64,000 bases of DNA from Paenibacillus amylolyticus (GTDB taxonomy: Bacteria > Bacillota > Bacilli > Paenibacillales > Paenibacillaceae), in contig NZ_BCNV01000003.1 of the NCBI RefSeq assembly GCF_001570725.1, positions 140,143-204,142 on the forward strand, written 5' to 3'. This document shows positions 63,813 through 64,000 of the stretch, one piece after another. Under the pieces are notes generated by a model. That model did no database searches, was not told where the DNA came from, and saw only the letters and a program-made list of their open reading frames with translations. Every line of letters starts with the position of its first letter. Position 1 is the first letter of the stretch. A program made the translations under genes and the position numbers.

Positions 63813-64000
63813 TTGCTGAAGAGAACGACGGTTGGCAACGAAATAAGTTTGATCTTTGAAAACTGAACAACGAGTGAGTAAACATTCTGCTTGCAGAATA
63901 AACGCGAAAGTTGAGACAAGCCTTGGCTTGGATCGATTGGAGCACAAATGAGATTTTTAATCTCGTCAGATTCAAAATGAGCTTATCGCTCTTTTCAATA
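63813..64000 (+). other. Leader of a 16S-23S-5S rRNA operon (16S gene lies just outside)
   Basis: The antitermination boxA-like sequence TGATCTTTGAAAACTG is at 63850-63865. Short hairpins follow: ATTCTG-CTTG-CAGAAT, CAAGCC-TT-GGCTTG, GAGATT-TTT-AATCTC and GAGC-TTATC-GCTC. The end matches the segment that precedes the 16S gene in Paenibacillus, so the mature 16S should begin within tens of bases after position 64000. Confidence 0.8.

Overview
The window looks like chromosomal DNA of a Paenibacillus-type Bacillota. Support comes from strong AGGAGG-type ribosome binding sites with ATG, GTG and TTG starts, several large secreted proteins ending in S-layer-homology (SLH) domains, orphan plant-glycan enzymes (GH105, GH112, GH94), many one-component regulators beside the genes they probably control, and, at the right edge, a leader sequence typical of a Paenibacillus/Bacillus rRNA operon. 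No prophage, transposase, CRISPR array or tRNA was recognised. Functions are assigned by reading translations; no database search was possible.

Layout. 1-8 kb: the tail of a secreted protein, then a 2,563-residue SLH protein. 8-12.5 kb: an AraC regulator divergent from a GH105 hydrolase and a GH112 phosphorylase, a pair that fits breakdown of rhamnogalacturonan-I fragments. 12.6-13.4 kb: a tiny protein that is almost half methionine, and an unrecognised small gene. 13.4-18 kb: an esterase, an ArsR regulator with a SulP transporter, and an APH-fold kinase. 18-23 kb: a 1,618-residue SLH protein with six exact 321-bp Ig-like repeats. 23-31 kb: DUF4003 protein, small secreted protein, a membrane gene broken by an in-frame stop, amino-acid permease, PAF-acetylhydrolase-like protein, MerR regulator and an SDR. 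31-41.5 kb: transglutaminase-like lipoprotein, SnoaL-like protein, GH94 phosphorylase, GNAT, YgjP-type metallopeptidase, an ArsR/saccharopine-dehydrogenase-like pair, DUF1801 and isochorismatase-like proteins. 41.7-49.4 kb: two paralogous CAP-domain exoproteins flank a GT-C membrane glycosyltransferase with its lipoprotein partner, a candidate structured RNA and a second APH-fold kinase. 49.5-52.3 kb: small accessory genes (SUKH-like, TPR, GyrI-like, CBS) with a coding remnant. 52.4-63.3 kb: a MecA/PbpC-like PBP, methyltransferase/SRPBCC pair, VOC protein, zinc-ribbon protein with a trypsin-like protease, TetR-MFS and MarR-YhgE/Pip units. 63.7-64 kb: rRNA operon promoter and leader.

Points of most interest: the methionine-rich 73-residue protein; two copies of a ~180-bp palindromic intergenic repeat in opposite orientation; a promoter-hairpin-terminator unit that looks like an unannotated small RNA; the GH105-GH112 pair; and regulator-specific inverted repeats next to the ArsR, MerR and TetR genes.
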